Shown in pieces: positions 17,205 to 26,186 of a DNA stretch of 64,000 nt (position 1 is the stretch's first letter; each line of letters begins with the position of its first letter). Both the position numbers and the translations under genes were made by a program. The stretch lies in the NCBI RefSeq assembly GCF_001641335.1, contig NZ_LVEM01000003.1, forward strand, positions 81,443-145,442. The letters run 5' to 3'. The notes beneath the pieces were generated by a model. It was not told the DNA's origin. It saw nothing but the letters and a program-made list of their open reading frames with translations, and did no database searches. The DNA is from Bradyrhizobium stylosanthis. GTDB taxonomy: Bacteria; Pseudomonadota; Alphaproteobacteria; Rhizobiales; Xanthobacteraceae.

Positions 17205-19118
17205 TCAGGCCGCGGTCGACCCGAATTCGGGGACCGCATCCTTCAGGATGGTCCTGATCGTGGCGCGATCGTCGCGCGCGATCGCCTGCTCCAGCGCCGC
17301 GGTCCATTTGCGCAGCGTCTGCATCGGCGGCTCGTTCGGCTGCGCCGCCATGATGCCGGCAACGCCGATCTCGCGGGTCGGCTCCTCCGAGGCGAACAGG
17401 ATCTCGTGCAGGCGTTCGCCCGGCCGCATGCCGGTGAACACGATCTCGATGTCGTAGCCGGGCTGCAGGCCGGACAGGCGGATCATGCGTTCGGCGAGAT
17501 CGACGATCTTCACCGGCTGGCCCATATTGAGCACGTAGACCGAGACGTCCGAACGCTGCGTTCCGAGCGCATGCGTCGCCGCCGTGATGACGAGATCGCA
17601 GGCCTCGCGGATGGTCATGAAGTAGCGGACCATGTCGGGATGCGTCACCGTCACGGGACCGCCGGCCTCGATCTGGGCCTTGAACTTCGGCACCACCGAG
17701 CCGTTCGAGGCCAGCACGTTGCCGAACCGGACCGAGATCAGCCGCATCGGCGGCTTGCCGCCACCGCCCGCCGCCGCGAGGTCGTGGTCGAGCGCCTGGC
17801 AATACATCTCGGCGAAGCGCTTGGTGAGGCCGAGCATCGACACCGGCTCGATCGCCTTGTCGGTCGAGATCATCACCATGGCCTCGGCGCCGGCGGCATG
17901 CGCGGCATCGGCGATGTTGATCGAGCCGAAGATGTTGGTCTTGACGCCCTCGCTCCAGTCGCGTTCGAGGATCGGCACGTGTTTCAGCGCCGCGGCGTGG
18001 AACACGATGTCAGGCTTGAACTCCGCCATCAGGCGCATGATGCGCTCGCGGTCGCGGATGTCGGCGATCCGTCCTTCGATCTCGGCGGCCGTATTGTCCG
18101 CGGCGAGCGCCTCGGTGATCGCGTAGAGGGCCGGCTCGGAATTCTCCACGATCAGCAGCCGCGCCGCGCCGAAGGCGACGACGCGCTCGCAGATCTCGGA
18201 ACCGATCGAGCCGCCGCCGCCGGTGACGATGACGGCCTTGCCCCTGATCAGCGCTTCCAGGCGCGCATAGTCGATCTTCTCGCTCGGCCGCAGCAGAAGG
18301 TCCTCGACCGCGACCGCCGTGAGGCGCGGCGTGTCGCCGCTCTCCAGCGAAGGCATGCGGTTGACGATCACGCCGAGCTTGCGCGCCCGCATCAGGATCT
18401 GCTCCGGATGCGCCTCCGGCTCGAACGCCGACGGCGTCATGACGAGGCGCGCGATGGGCTTGTTGCGCTTGGCGAAGTCGGCGATGACGTCCTCGATGTC
18501 GTCGATGCCGCCCAGCACCGGCACGTTGCGGATGAACTGGCCGCGATCCGAGCTCGACGGCGATAGCACGCCGACCGGCCAGATGCGCTTGATCGCCCCG
18601 CTCTCGATGCCGCGCAGGAGCACCTCGGCGTCCGCGGCACGGCCGATCAGCAGCGTCGGCGCCGCATCCTCGGTGCGGGCATGACGCCGCACCCGCGTGT
18701 AGCGGAAGTAGCGGTAGGCCATACGCGACGCGCTGAGGAAGGCGATCTCGAGGAACCAGTAGAGGACGATGGTCACCTTGCCGAGGAAGAAGGCGCCGCG
18801 GACATTGGGAGCGACGAAGACGTAGTCGAGCACCAGTAGCGCAACCGTCAGCACGCTCGCGACGCGGATGATGTTCAGCGCGTCCGGCAGCGAGATGAAG
18901 CGCCATTTGGTCGTCGTCAGGTTGAAGACGAAGAACACGACCACGCTGAAGGCGAGGAAGTAGGGCAGTATCTGGAACAACAGCGGCAGGCGGTCGTAGA
19001 AGCCGTCACCGCCCTCGAAACGCAGATAGAACGCGGCGAACAGCGCCGCCGCGGTCGCCAGGAGGTCGTGGAGCGCGATCAGAAAATTGCGCAAGGTAAG
19101 ATGCGAAAGACGCGTCAT
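17205..19118 (-). CDS. WbpM/WreV-like nucleoside-diphosphate sugar 4,6-dehydratase
   Basis: This 637-residue membrane-anchored enzyme has four hydrophobic N-terminal helices (about 1-150), a CoA-binding-like domain, then an SDR domain. The SDR domain carries TGGGGSIGSE (about residue 300) and ISTDKAIEPVSMLGLTK, where methionine replaces the usual catalytic tyrosine as in WbpM/PglF. The family converts UDP-GlcNAc to UDP-2-acetamido-2,6-dideoxy-4-keto-hexose at the inner membrane. The start at ATG 19118 is preferred because it directly precedes the first helix. It is the first gene of a three-gene unit with a glycosyltransferase and an SDR. Confidence 0.88.
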   Translation of the reverse strand: MTRLSHLTLRNFLIALHDLLATAAALFAAFYLRFEGGDGFYDRLPLLFQILPYFLAFSVVVFFVFNLTTTKWRFISLPDALNIIRVASVLTVALLVLDYVFVAPNVRGAFFLGKVTIVLYWFLEIAFLSASRMAYRYFRYTRVRRHARTEDAAPTLLIGRAADAEVLLRGIESGAIKRIWPVGVLSPSSSDRGQFIRNVPVLGGIDDIEDVIADFAKRNKPIARLVMTPSAFEPEAHPEQILMRARKLGVIVNRMPSLESGDTPRLTAVAVEDLLLRPSEKIDYARLEALIRGKAVIVTGGGGSIGSEICERVVAFGAARLLIVENSEPALYAITEALAADNTAAEIEGRIADIRDRERIMRLMAEFKPDIVFHAAALKHVPILERDWSEGVKTNIFGSINIADAAHAAGAEAMVMISTDKAIEPVSMLGLTKRFAEMYCQALDHDLAAAGGGGKPPMRLISVRFGNVLASNGSVVPKFKAQIEAGGPVTVTHPDMVRYFMTIREACDLVITAATHALGTQRSDVSVYVLNMGQPVKIVDLAERMIRLSGLQPGYDIEIVFTGMRPGERLHEILFASEEPTREIGVAGIMAAQPNEPPMQTLRKWTAALEQAIARDDRATIRTILKDAVPEFGSTAA

Positions 19119-19202
19119 CCGCCGACCGATGAATATCCCATTGGGTGCAACCTGTCCGCGCTGATAGCCCATCTGAACCGGACTTGCCAGCCGCGCGGCC
19201 GT

Positions 19203-20513
19203 TCAGGAACCGGCTTCCCCCATCTTCGCCTCGGCCTGTTGTGCCCGGATCACCATGCCGCCGGCGACGCCGACGCCGATGACGTACATCCAGCCCTCGT
19301 GAAAATCGAACAAATGGGAGTTGAACAGCGAGGTGAAGACGTTCTGCACCACGACCAGAAGGCCGACCCAGTTGGCGAGGCCATCGCCGCGGAACAGGCG
19401 CAGATGCAGGATCCAGATCGCGTAGAGGATGACGATACCGATGACGCCCCATTGCACGGCGACGTTCAGCGTCTGGTTATGGGGATTGCCGATCACCTCG
19501 GCGGAGGCCTGGTACTGACCGCTGGGTGTGGCAACACGCTCGAACAATCCGCGCGTCGAGCCCGTTCCATGGCCCTTGATCGGCGCCTCCGCGAAGAAGC
19601 CGAGCGACTTCCGCCAGAATTCGAGCCGCAGGCCCGCCGAGGTCGGCTCGCCCTTCTCGACATAGCGATTGTAGTCGCTGGCAAAAGTGTCGGCGGTCCT
19701 GCGCAATTGCGGCGAGGCCTGCCAGGCGACGAGCGCGCCGGCGAGCAGAACGGCCGAGATGATCGCGATGTTGCGCCAGCTCAAATGAAGCAGCGCGAAC
19801 ACGCCGAACATGATCGGAACGGTGACGAGCGCGGTGCGCGACACCACCACGAACGCCATGTTGACGAAGAAGCTGAGCGCCAGCGCCGTGAGCAGCCCGG
19901 CGATCCAATAGCGCTTCTGGCGCAGCAGCATCACGACGGGATAGGCGAGCGCAACCGCGCACAGCGCGAATTCCTGGCTCTGGTCGATGTAGTTCTTGAC
20001 GAAGATGCCGCGCTCGGGCGGATCGTTCTTGAGCGCGAGGTTCGGGTAGAGGGCGACCAGCCAGGACATCACCGACAACAGCGCGCAGGACACCAGAAAG
20101 GCGACGAAGATCCAGCGGCCGCGCGACGAGCGCTCGAAATGGTAGAGCAGGACCGGCAGCACCAGCAGCTTGACGGTCGGATTGACCGCATAGAAACGGG
20201 CGCCCCAGGCCGCGTCAGACCACAGCGTTCCGACCAGCGCGAGCAGGACCAACGCGATCGGCGCGACGCAGATCGGACGCTTCAGCGATTGCAGGAAGGC
20301 GCGGATGTCGAGGAACGGCACCATGCAGACAAGCATCAGCGCGTTGAAGATCCCCGCCAGCGACGTCGACCAGGGCAGCGAAGCGGCGGTGAGGATCGCG
20401 AACAGGTCGACCGTCTCGCTCCAGGCCGCCGGGCTGCGCAGGCGACGCGACAGCATCTGGCCCATCGTCTCCCGTGCGAGCGCCGGCGCCTGGCCAGTCA
20501 CTTGAGCCGTCAC
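19203..20513 (-). CDS. O-antigen ligase family protein (Wzy_C)
   Basis: This 436-residue polytopic membrane protein has about 11-12 hydrophobic segments and the Wzy_C family core with a large periplasmic loop. The loop contains RLEFWRKSLGFFAEAPIKGHG and the NPHNQTLNVAVQWG motif, where NPH is the ligase/polymerase signature. It may be the WaaL ligase joining O-antigen to lipid A-core, or a Wzy polymerase; sequence alone cannot separate these. The GTG at 20513 overlaps the hldE stop (GTGA) and has GGGGAGGGGG just upstream. ATG 20465 is the alternative start. Confidence 0.75.
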   Translation of the reverse strand: MTAQVTGQAPALARETMGQMLSRRLRSPAAWSETVDLFAILTAASLPWSTSLAGIFNALMLVCMVPFLDIRAFLQSLKRPICVAPIALVLLALVGTLWSDAAWGARFYAVNPTVKLLVLPVLLYHFERSSRGRWIFVAFLVSCALLSVMSWLVALYPNLALKNDPPERGIFVKNYIDQSQEFALCAVALAYPVVMLLRQKRYWIAGLLTALALSFFVNMAFVVVSRTALVTVPIMFGVFALLHLSWRNIAIISAVLLAGALVAWQASPQLRRTADTFASDYNRYVEKGEPTSAGLRLEFWRKSLGFFAEAPIKGHGTGSTRGLFERVATPSGQYQASAEVIGNPHNQTLNVAVQWGVIGIVILYAIWILHLRLFRGDGLANWVGLLVVVQNVFTSLFNSHLFDFHEGWMYVIGVGVAGGMVIRAQQAEAKMGEAGS

Positions 20514-21994
20514 TTGCCCCCTCCCCGCGCGCGATGCACCAGCGCGGTGGTGCTGAAGCCCTTGAGGATGTCCACCAGCACGACCACGCCGCCCGCGGCC
20601 TCGACGACCTCGTGGCCGACCACTTGCTCGCGGGTGTAGTCGCCGCCCTTCACCAGCGCGCTCGGCTTGATCCGGGTGATCAGCTCGATCGGCGTGTCTT
20701 CCTCGAAGATGACGACGAGATCGACCGCTTCGAGCGCGGCCAGCACTTCCGCACGCGCGCGCTCGTCCTGGACCGGGCGATCGGCGCCCTTCAGCCGGCG
20801 CACCGAGGCGTCGCTGTTGAGGCCGACGATCAGGCGGTCGCAGGCGGCGCGCGCCGCGGTCAGCACCTTGACGTGGCCGGGATGCAGGATGTCGAAGCAG
20901 CCATTGGTGAAGCCGACGCGCAGGTCCTGGCGGCGCCATTCGGCGAGCTGCGCGTCGAGCGTATCAGGCTCGAGCACGATCTTCTCCTCGGCCGCAAGAT
21001 AGGCGTGCGGCAGGATCTTGCGCCGCAGCTCGTCCGCACTCACGCTGGCGGTGCCCCGTTTGCCGACGGCGACCGCGGCGGCGGCATTGGCCACACGCAG
21101 CGCCGTGTCCCAGTCCGCGCCCGCCGCGAGCGACACCGCAAGCGCGGCAGCGACGGTGTCGCCGGCGCCAGAGACGTCGCGCACCTTCACCGGGACGGCC
21201 GGAACGTGAACCGCCTCGCCATTGCGCGGCACCAGCGTCATGCCGTGCTCGCCCTGCGTGACCAGGATCGCCTCGCAATCGGCGAGCCGCATCACGTCCT
21301 CACTGGCGTCGACAATGCTCTGCGGCGTGTCGGCGCGGCTGCGGGTGGCTTCCGCGAATTCCTTGCGATTGGGCGTCAGCAGCGTCGCGCCGCGATAGAT
21401 CGCCCAGTTCAGGCTCTTGGGATCGACGATCACGGACTTGCCGAGCTTTCGCGCGGCATCGATGGTGTGGCGGATCACGCGCGCGGTCAGCACGCCCTTG
21501 GCGTAGTCGGACAGCAGCACGATGTCGGCGCGCGCGATCTGCGGCAGGATCGCCTCAATCAGCTCGGTCTCGACCGCGTCGGAGGCCGCTGTCGCCTGCT
21601 CCCAGTCCGCACGCAGCATGTGCGTGGAAAAATGCTCGGAGACGAAACGGACCTTGCGCGTAGTCGGCCGCGACGGGTCGCACACCAGCACGCTTTCGAT
21701 GGCGCCATGTTCGGCCAGTGCCGAAGCGAGCCGCGTGCCCGCATCGTCCGCGCCGACGAGGCCGACGAAGATGCAGCGCGCGCCGAGCGAGGCGATATTG
21801 CGCGCGACATTGCCGGCGCCGCCGATGTGGATCTCGCTGCGCTGGGCCGCGATCACCGGCGTCGGCGCTTCCGGCGAGATCCGCGACACCTCGCCATAGA
21901 CGAACTCGTCCAGCATGATGTCGCCGATGCAGAGCACCGTGCGGCCTGAGATGGTTTGCGCGAGGGCATCGAAATCGAGAATGGGCGTCGCCAT
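20510..21994 (-). CDS. hldE: bifunctional heptose-7-phosphate kinase / heptose-1-phosphate adenylyltransferase
   Basis: This 494-residue fusion has an N-terminal PfkB-type kinase domain (GDIMLDEFVYGEVSRISPEAP near the start, DVSGAGDTVAAALA anion hole) and a C-terminal nucleotidyltransferase domain with GCFDILHPGHV. It phosphorylates D-glycero-D-manno-heptose-7-phosphate and then adenylylates the 1-phosphate, giving ADP-heptose for LPS core. The start ATG 21994 has GAGG upstream, and hldD ends 12 bases before it. The order hldD, hldE, ligase on one strand indicates an operon. Confidence 0.93.
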   Translation of the reverse strand: MATPILDFDALAQTISGRTVLCIGDIMLDEFVYGEVSRISPEAPTPVIAAQRSEIHIGGAGNVARNIASLGARCIFVGLVGADDAGTRLASALAEHGAIESVLVCDPSRPTTRKVRFVSEHFSTHMLRADWEQATAASDAVETELIEAILPQIARADIVLLSDYAKGVLTARVIRHTIDAARKLGKSVIVDPKSLNWAIYRGATLLTPNRKEFAEATRSRADTPQSIVDASEDVMRLADCEAILVTQGEHGMTLVPRNGEAVHVPAVPVKVRDVSGAGDTVAAALAVSLAAGADWDTALRVANAAAAVAVGKRGTASVSADELRRKILPHAYLAAEEKIVLEPDTLDAQLAEWRRQDLRVGFTNGCFDILHPGHVKVLTAARAACDRLIVGLNSDASVRRLKGADRPVQDERARAEVLAALEAVDLVVIFEEDTPIELITRIKPSALVKGGDYTREQVVGHEVVEAAGGVVVLVDILKGFSTTALVHRARGGGK

Positions 21995-22006
21995 GATCAA
22001 AAAGCC

Positions 22007-22987
22007 TCAGCGGAAGCGGTCGGGCCGGTCGAGATAATCCCCGACATAGGCCTTTACCGCGTCCTCGAGTGTCGTGAAGCCGCCATTGTAGCCGGCGCGG
22101 CAGAGGCGATCGACCTCGCTCTGGGTGAAGTACTGGTAGGCACCGCGGATGCTCTCGGGCATGTCGATATATTCGATATTGGGCTTGGCGCCGAGCGCGG
22201 CATAGGCAGCCAGCATCAGATCCTTGAAGCTGCGCGCCTTGCCGGTGCCGACGTTGAAGAGGCCTGAGACGGAGGGCGTTGCCAGCAGCCACATGACGAC
22301 GCGCACGACGTCATCGACATAGATGAAGTCGCGGCGCTGGTCGCCGTGGGCGATGCCCTCGCGGTGCGACTTGAACAGCTGCACGACGCGGCCGGCCTTG
22401 ACGTCGTCGAAGCGTCGCGCCAGCACGCTCATCATCGAGCCCTTGTGGTACTCGTTCGGGCCGAACACGTTGAAGAATTTCAGGCCTGCCCATTGCGGCG
22501 GGAGCGGATCGCCGTTGGCGACGCGCCCGGCGACCGCGAGATCGAACATGTGCTTGCTCCAGCCGTAGAGATTCATCGGCCGCAGCTTCTTCAGCGCCGT
22601 CAGCGAAGCGTCGTCGTCGAAACCGGTCTCACCGTCGCCGTAGGTCGCCGCCGACGAGGCGTAGATGAACGGCACGGCGCCGGCCGTGCACCACTCCAGC
22701 AGGCGCATCGACATGCGGAAGTTGGTCTCGAACACGAGGTCGCCGTCGGTTGCGGTGGTCGCGGAGATCGCGCCGAGATGGATCACGGCATCGAGCTTGC
22801 GGCCCTTCAGCCAGTCCATCAGTTCGGCCGGCGGCACGATATCCACAAGCTGGCGCTTGGCCAGGTTCCGCCATTTGCCGTCGCTGCCGAGCAGGTCGCA
22901 GACCACGACGTCGCTGCGGCCGGCGTCATTGAGCGCGGCCACGACATTCGATCCGATAAAACCGGCCCCGCCGGTCACCAGCAACAT
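22007..22987 (-). CDS. hldD: ADP-glyceromanno-heptose 6-epimerase
   Basis: This 326-residue extended SDR converts ADP-D-glycero-D-manno-heptose to the L-glycero form used by heptosyltransferases. It shows VTGGAGFIGSN at residue 5, HLGAIS, the catalytic YGWSKHMFD (YxxxK), and the family-specific FFNVFGPNEYHKGSMMSV and RRDFIYVDDVV. It is the first gene of the hldD-hldE-ligase unit and divergent from the heptosyltransferase gene across 169 bases that must hold both promoters. Confidence 0.93.
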   Translation of the reverse strand: MLLVTGGAGFIGSNVVAALNDAGRSDVVVCDLLGSDGKWRNLAKRQLVDIVPPAELMDWLKGRKLDAVIHLGAISATTATDGDLVFETNFRMSMRLLEWCTAGAVPFIYASSAATYGDGETGFDDDASLTALKKLRPMNLYGWSKHMFDLAVAGRVANGDPLPPQWAGLKFFNVFGPNEYHKGSMMSVLARRFDDVKAGRVVQLFKSHREGIAHGDQRRDFIYVDDVVRVVMWLLATPSVSGLFNVGTGKARSFKDLMLAAYAALGAKPNIEYIDMPESIRGAYQYFTQSEVDRLCRAGYNGGFTTLEDAVKAYVGDYLDRPDRFR

Positions 22988-23156
22988 TCCACCTACCTGC
23001 CCGATTTCTTAAGGTCCGATCCTGCCGTAGCGCATCATCTGCCAAAGTGTAAGCATTTTGGGCGGGCGCTTTGGACTTGCGCTCTCCCGGCTTTACGTTC
23101 CGGCCCGGAGCAGCTAACCGAACCGCCACATCAGCCCTCTTCGGTCCTATTAACGA

Positions 23157-24227
23157 ATGAACCAAGATTCGCAACTTAGTGGAGACGCAGACCGGAGCGA
23201 CACGCGCCCGATCCTGATCGTTCCCTATATGTGGATCGGCGATTTCGTGCGGAATCACACCGTGGTGCGGGTCCTGAAGGAGCGCTGGCCGAACCGGCCG
23301 GTGGATCTCCTGACCACGTCCCTGTGCGCCCCGCTGGTCGATTACATGCCCGGCGTGCGCCAGGGCATTGTTTGGGACCTGCCGCGCAGCCGGCTGGCCG
23401 TAGGCCGGCAGTTCGGGCTGGCGAAGCTTTTGCGCGAGCGGAACTACGGCACCGCCCTGGTGCTGCCCCGGACCTGGAAGGCGGCCATTGCGCCGGCGCT
23501 GGCCGGCATCCCCGAACGGGTCGGCTTCGTCGGCGAGTTCCGGTTCGGCCTGCTCAACCGCTGGCGCTGGGGCGAGAAGAAGCTGCCCCGCTTCATCGAC
23601 AAGAACGCTGCGCTGGCCCAGCCCGACGGCGCGCCCCTGCCGCCGGAATGGCCGGTGCCGCAATTGCGGGTCCCTGCCGACGAGATCGCCCGCTGGCGCC
23701 AGGCCAACGGGCTCAGCACCGGCGCCGCCGTGGCGCTTGCCCCCGGCTCGGTCGGCGTCTCCAAGCGCTGGACCTATTACCCGGAAGCCGCCCGTCTCCT
23801 GGTCGAGCGCGGCCTCGAGGTCTGGGTGGTCGGCGGCCCCGCCGAAAAAGGCCTCGCCCAGGAGATCGTCGCCGCGGGCGGCCCCAAGGTGCGGGACCTC
23901 ACCGGTAACGATTTGCGCAACGGCGTGATGGCCATGGCGGCGGCCGGCGTTGCGATCTCCAACGATTCCGGCCTGATGCACATCGCAGCCGCACTCGGTA
24001 CGCCCACCATGGGCATTTTCGGCCCCACCAGCCCCTATCTCTGGGCGCCCCTCAACGGCCTTGCCGCGACCGTGGTCCAGGACAAGAGCGTGCTGTCGTG
24101 CCAGCCCTGCCAGAGCACGATCTGCAAGATGAACGACCATCGCTGCATGCGGGACATCGCGGCGAGCGAGGTGGTGGCGATTGCGCAGCGCGTGCTGGGG
24201 GAAGCTGCCGCACGGGTCACGACCTGA
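23157..24227 (+). CDS. waaF: LPS heptosyltransferase (RfaF/WaaF-like)
   Basis: This 356-residue GT9-family transferase adds heptose to the LPS inner core from ADP-heptose. The N-terminal domain begins ILIVPYMWIGDFVRNHTVV. The donor domain carries APGSVGVSKRWTYYPE and the signature SNDSGLMHIAAALGTPTMGIFGPTSP. Four cysteines near the C terminus (CQPCQSTICKMNDHRCM) are typical of the type II enzyme. It is divergent from hldD/hldE, which make its donor. gmhA and gmhB, also needed for that donor, are not in this window. Confidence 0.88.
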   Translation: MNQDSQLSGDADRSDTRPILIVPYMWIGDFVRNHTVVRVLKERWPNRPVDLLTTSLCAPLVDYMPGVRQGIVWDLPRSRLAVGRQFGLAKLLRERNYGTALVLPRTWKAAIAPALAGIPERVGFVGEFRFGLLNRWRWGEKKLPRFIDKNAALAQPDGAPLPPEWPVPQLRVPADEIARWRQANGLSTGAAVALAPGSVGVSKRWTYYPEAARLLVERGLEVWVVGGPAEKGLAQEIVAAGGPKVRDLTGNDLRNGVMAMAAAGVAISNDSGLMHIAAALGTPTMGIFGPTSPYLWAPLNGLAATVVQDKSVLSCQPCQSTICKMNDHRCMRDIAASEVVAIAQRVLGEAAARVTT

Positions 24228-24319
24228 GCGGCGCCGCCATGCGTGGCGGCCAGCCTAACATATGTTGCTTACACCCCCGGGAAGAATTGGCATCCTCTTG
24301 CTTCAAGGGGAAACAGCCA

Positions 24320-24502
24320 ATGGACGAAGACTTCATCAGGAGACGCGCCGAGCACATCCGCGAGCTCGCGACGAAGGCTGACCCTTTCATCCAAAAGCGT
24401 CTGCTCGATCTTGCAGACAGCTATGAGCGCAGGCTTCGCCCGCCGCCGCACACGGCAGCGCGAGCAACCGGCGTCTATTCGCAGCTGCAGGCGCAGCGCT
24501 AG
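24320..24502 (+). CDS. hypothetical 60-residue protein
   Basis: This small charged protein is mostly helical in appearance (MDEDFIRRRAEHIRELATKA... ADSYERRL). The start ATG 24320 has AAGGGG at a good distance, and the stop lies three bases before the PilZ gene, with which it is probably co-transcribed. No family was recognised, although similar short helical proteins are common in rhizobial genomes. Confidence 0.65.
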   Translation: MDEDFIRRRAEHIRELATKADPFIQKRLLDLADSYERRLRPPPHTAARATGVYSQLQAQR

Positions 24503-24505
24503 GGA

Positions 24506-24814
24506 ATGCCCACGGAAAAGGAACGTGAGAGCCGGCGCGTCGCCTTCGAGCGGCCGCTGACGGCGCAGATGATGGCAATCGACGGCACCTGGCGTCGTCC
24601 CTGCCTGGTCAAGGACGTGTCCGAGAATTCGGCCACGCTGCGCGTCGAAACCTCCATCGAAGGCCTCGCGCTGACCGAGTTCTTCCTCGTGCTGTCCTCG
24701 ACCGGGCTTGCCTATCGCAGGTGCCAGCTCGATCGCGTCAATGGCGACGAGCTTGAAGTCAGCTTCCTGCGCCAGAACGCGAAAAAGAAGCCGAGCCGCG
24801 AGGCGTCGGTCTGA
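24506..24814 (+). CDS. PilZ domain protein
   Basis: This 102-residue protein is essentially one PilZ-like beta-barrel. An RR..F.RP segment near residues 9-16 corresponds to the RxxxR c-di-GMP arm. A DVSENSATL segment replaces the usual D/NxSxxG, so the last glycine is absent and ligand binding is uncertain. It follows a 60-residue gene by three bases. It may be a small effector linking c-di-GMP to surface polysaccharide or motility, or a non-binding PilZ protein. Confidence 0.65.
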   Translation: MPTEKERESRRVAFERPLTAQMMAIDGTWRRPCLVKDVSENSATLRVETSIEGLALTEFFLVLSSTGLAYRRCQLDRVNGDELEVSFLRQNAKKKPSREASV

Positions 24815-25022
24815 TCGAATCGCGCGGAAGGCGCGGAGTCCGGGCCTGCAGCGGCGGTGCGATCGGGCGTTTTGGGATGCTACCTGCGTAGCACTGTTTT
24901 GCCCGACGGGTCAAATCGACTTCGAAAAATCCGCAAGAGGCGACGCCCGCCGCCAAGCCGTTGATTCCGTTATTGCCAGCTACTGTGCATGGGGTTGTTT
25001 TCGCAGTTTTGTTGAGCGGCGC
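24815..25022. other. 208-bp intergenic region, suspected dispersed repeat
   Basis: This stretch holds no convincing gene. Its GC falls well below the neighbouring genes from about 24880 on, with T-rich runs such as ACTGTTTTGCCCGACGGGTC. It lies between two convergent genes. From general acquaintance with Bradyrhizobium intergenic sequence it resembles a recurring element, but there is no second copy in this window to prove it. Confidence 0.3.
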
Positions 25023-26060
25023 TTACAGCAGCGGCCGATAGACCTCGCCGATCCGCGCCGCTTCGGCATCGAGGCTGAATTTTTCGAGCACCCGCGCCCG
25101 CCCCCGCTCGCCCATTGCCGTCGCAGCCGCGACGTCGCGCATCAGCGGTTCGAGTGCTGCGGCCAGCGCATCCGCATCCCCGGTCGGAATCAGCACGCCG
25201 GTGACGCCCTCCTCGACCACGAGCTCGGCCGCGCCGGCGCGCGCGGCGACCAGCGCGCTGCCCGCCGCCATCGCCTCGATCAGTGTCAGACCGAAACCTT
25301 CGTTGCGTGAGGTGAAGGCGTAGATGGTCAACCGCTGATACCAGCGCTGCACCGCTTCGATTTCCAGTTCGCCGGTGATGACGATGCGCGCTTGCAGGCC
25401 GGCGGCCTCGATGCGCTTCTTCAGATCGTTCGCGAAGGGCGTCTGCTCGGCGGTGATTTGCCCGACGATGACGGCGGTGAAATCCGGATGCTGCGGCAGC
25501 AGGCGGCACATCGCATCGACGAACACGTCGGTGCCCTTCTGCGCGCGCACGCGACCGAAGCAGCCGATGGCATAGCGGCCCGGCAGACCGCTTTCGGCAA
25601 AGGCCGCGGCGCGATCGGTCGGCGGCGCATAGACGTCGGTGTCCACGCCATGCGGGATCACGGTCGCCTTCACCTTCAGGAACGAGGCGGAGATATCTGA
25701 CGTCGCGATGATCGCGTCCATGCGGCGGATCAGCCAGCGCGTGATCCATGAATGATGCCGCTGCGCCGCCGAGGTGAACACCAGCTTCAGCGGCCAGCCG
25801 AGCGCGCGCAGCACGACGCCCGCGATCATCTCGTTGTTGCGCCGCGCATGCCAGATCAGGGGCTGCCTGCGGCGCCAGAGCTTGAAGAGCTCGCTCCCGC
25901 CGAGCCGCGCAATCCCCTCCGGCGCGTCGGAGCCGAACCAGGCGGCGCGATACAGCTTCGCCAGCCGCGGCGCGACCATCCGGTTGGTCGCGGTGACCCC
26001 GGAATAGCGCCTGTGCAGATTTGGCACGATCACTTCGAGATCGGCTGGGGAATTCGCCAC
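25023..26060 (-). CDS. glycosyltransferase family 4 (LpcC-like core mannosyltransferase)
   Basis: This 345-residue GT-B enzyme has an N-terminal PNLHRRYSGVTATN motif, which is characteristic of the rhizobial LpcC group that adds mannose to the Kdo of the LPS core. The donor-site region contains GCFGRVRAQKGTD and SRNEGFGLTLIEAMAAGSALVA with the E-x7-E pattern. The start is GTG 26060, with GGAG seven bases upstream. Its donor would be GDP-mannose from ManC encoded in the same island. The LpcC role is an inference from motif and context. Confidence 0.7.
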   Translation of the reverse strand: MANSPADLEVIVPNLHRRYSGVTATNRMVAPRLAKLYRAAWFGSDAPEGIARLGGSELFKLWRRRQPLIWHARRNNEMIAGVVLRALGWPLKLVFTSAAQRHHSWITRWLIRRMDAIIATSDISASFLKVKATVIPHGVDTDVYAPPTDRAAAFAESGLPGRYAIGCFGRVRAQKGTDVFVDAMCRLLPQHPDFTAVIVGQITAEQTPFANDLKKRIEAAGLQARIVITGELEIEAVQRWYQRLTIYAFTSRNEGFGLTLIEAMAAGSALVAARAGAAELVVEEGVTGVLIPTGDADALAAALEPLMRDVAAATAMGERGRARVLEKFSLDAEAARIGEVYRPLL

Positions 26061-26186
26061 GTCATGCTCCGTTTCGAAAGGTCCCTATACGCAACATTAA
26101 GCATAGTGACCAGTTCAGCCGCGCCGATACCCCCTCTTCACCACGCAAGCGCTAGCTTTGCGCGTTGATCGCAGACGGGTGAGACC

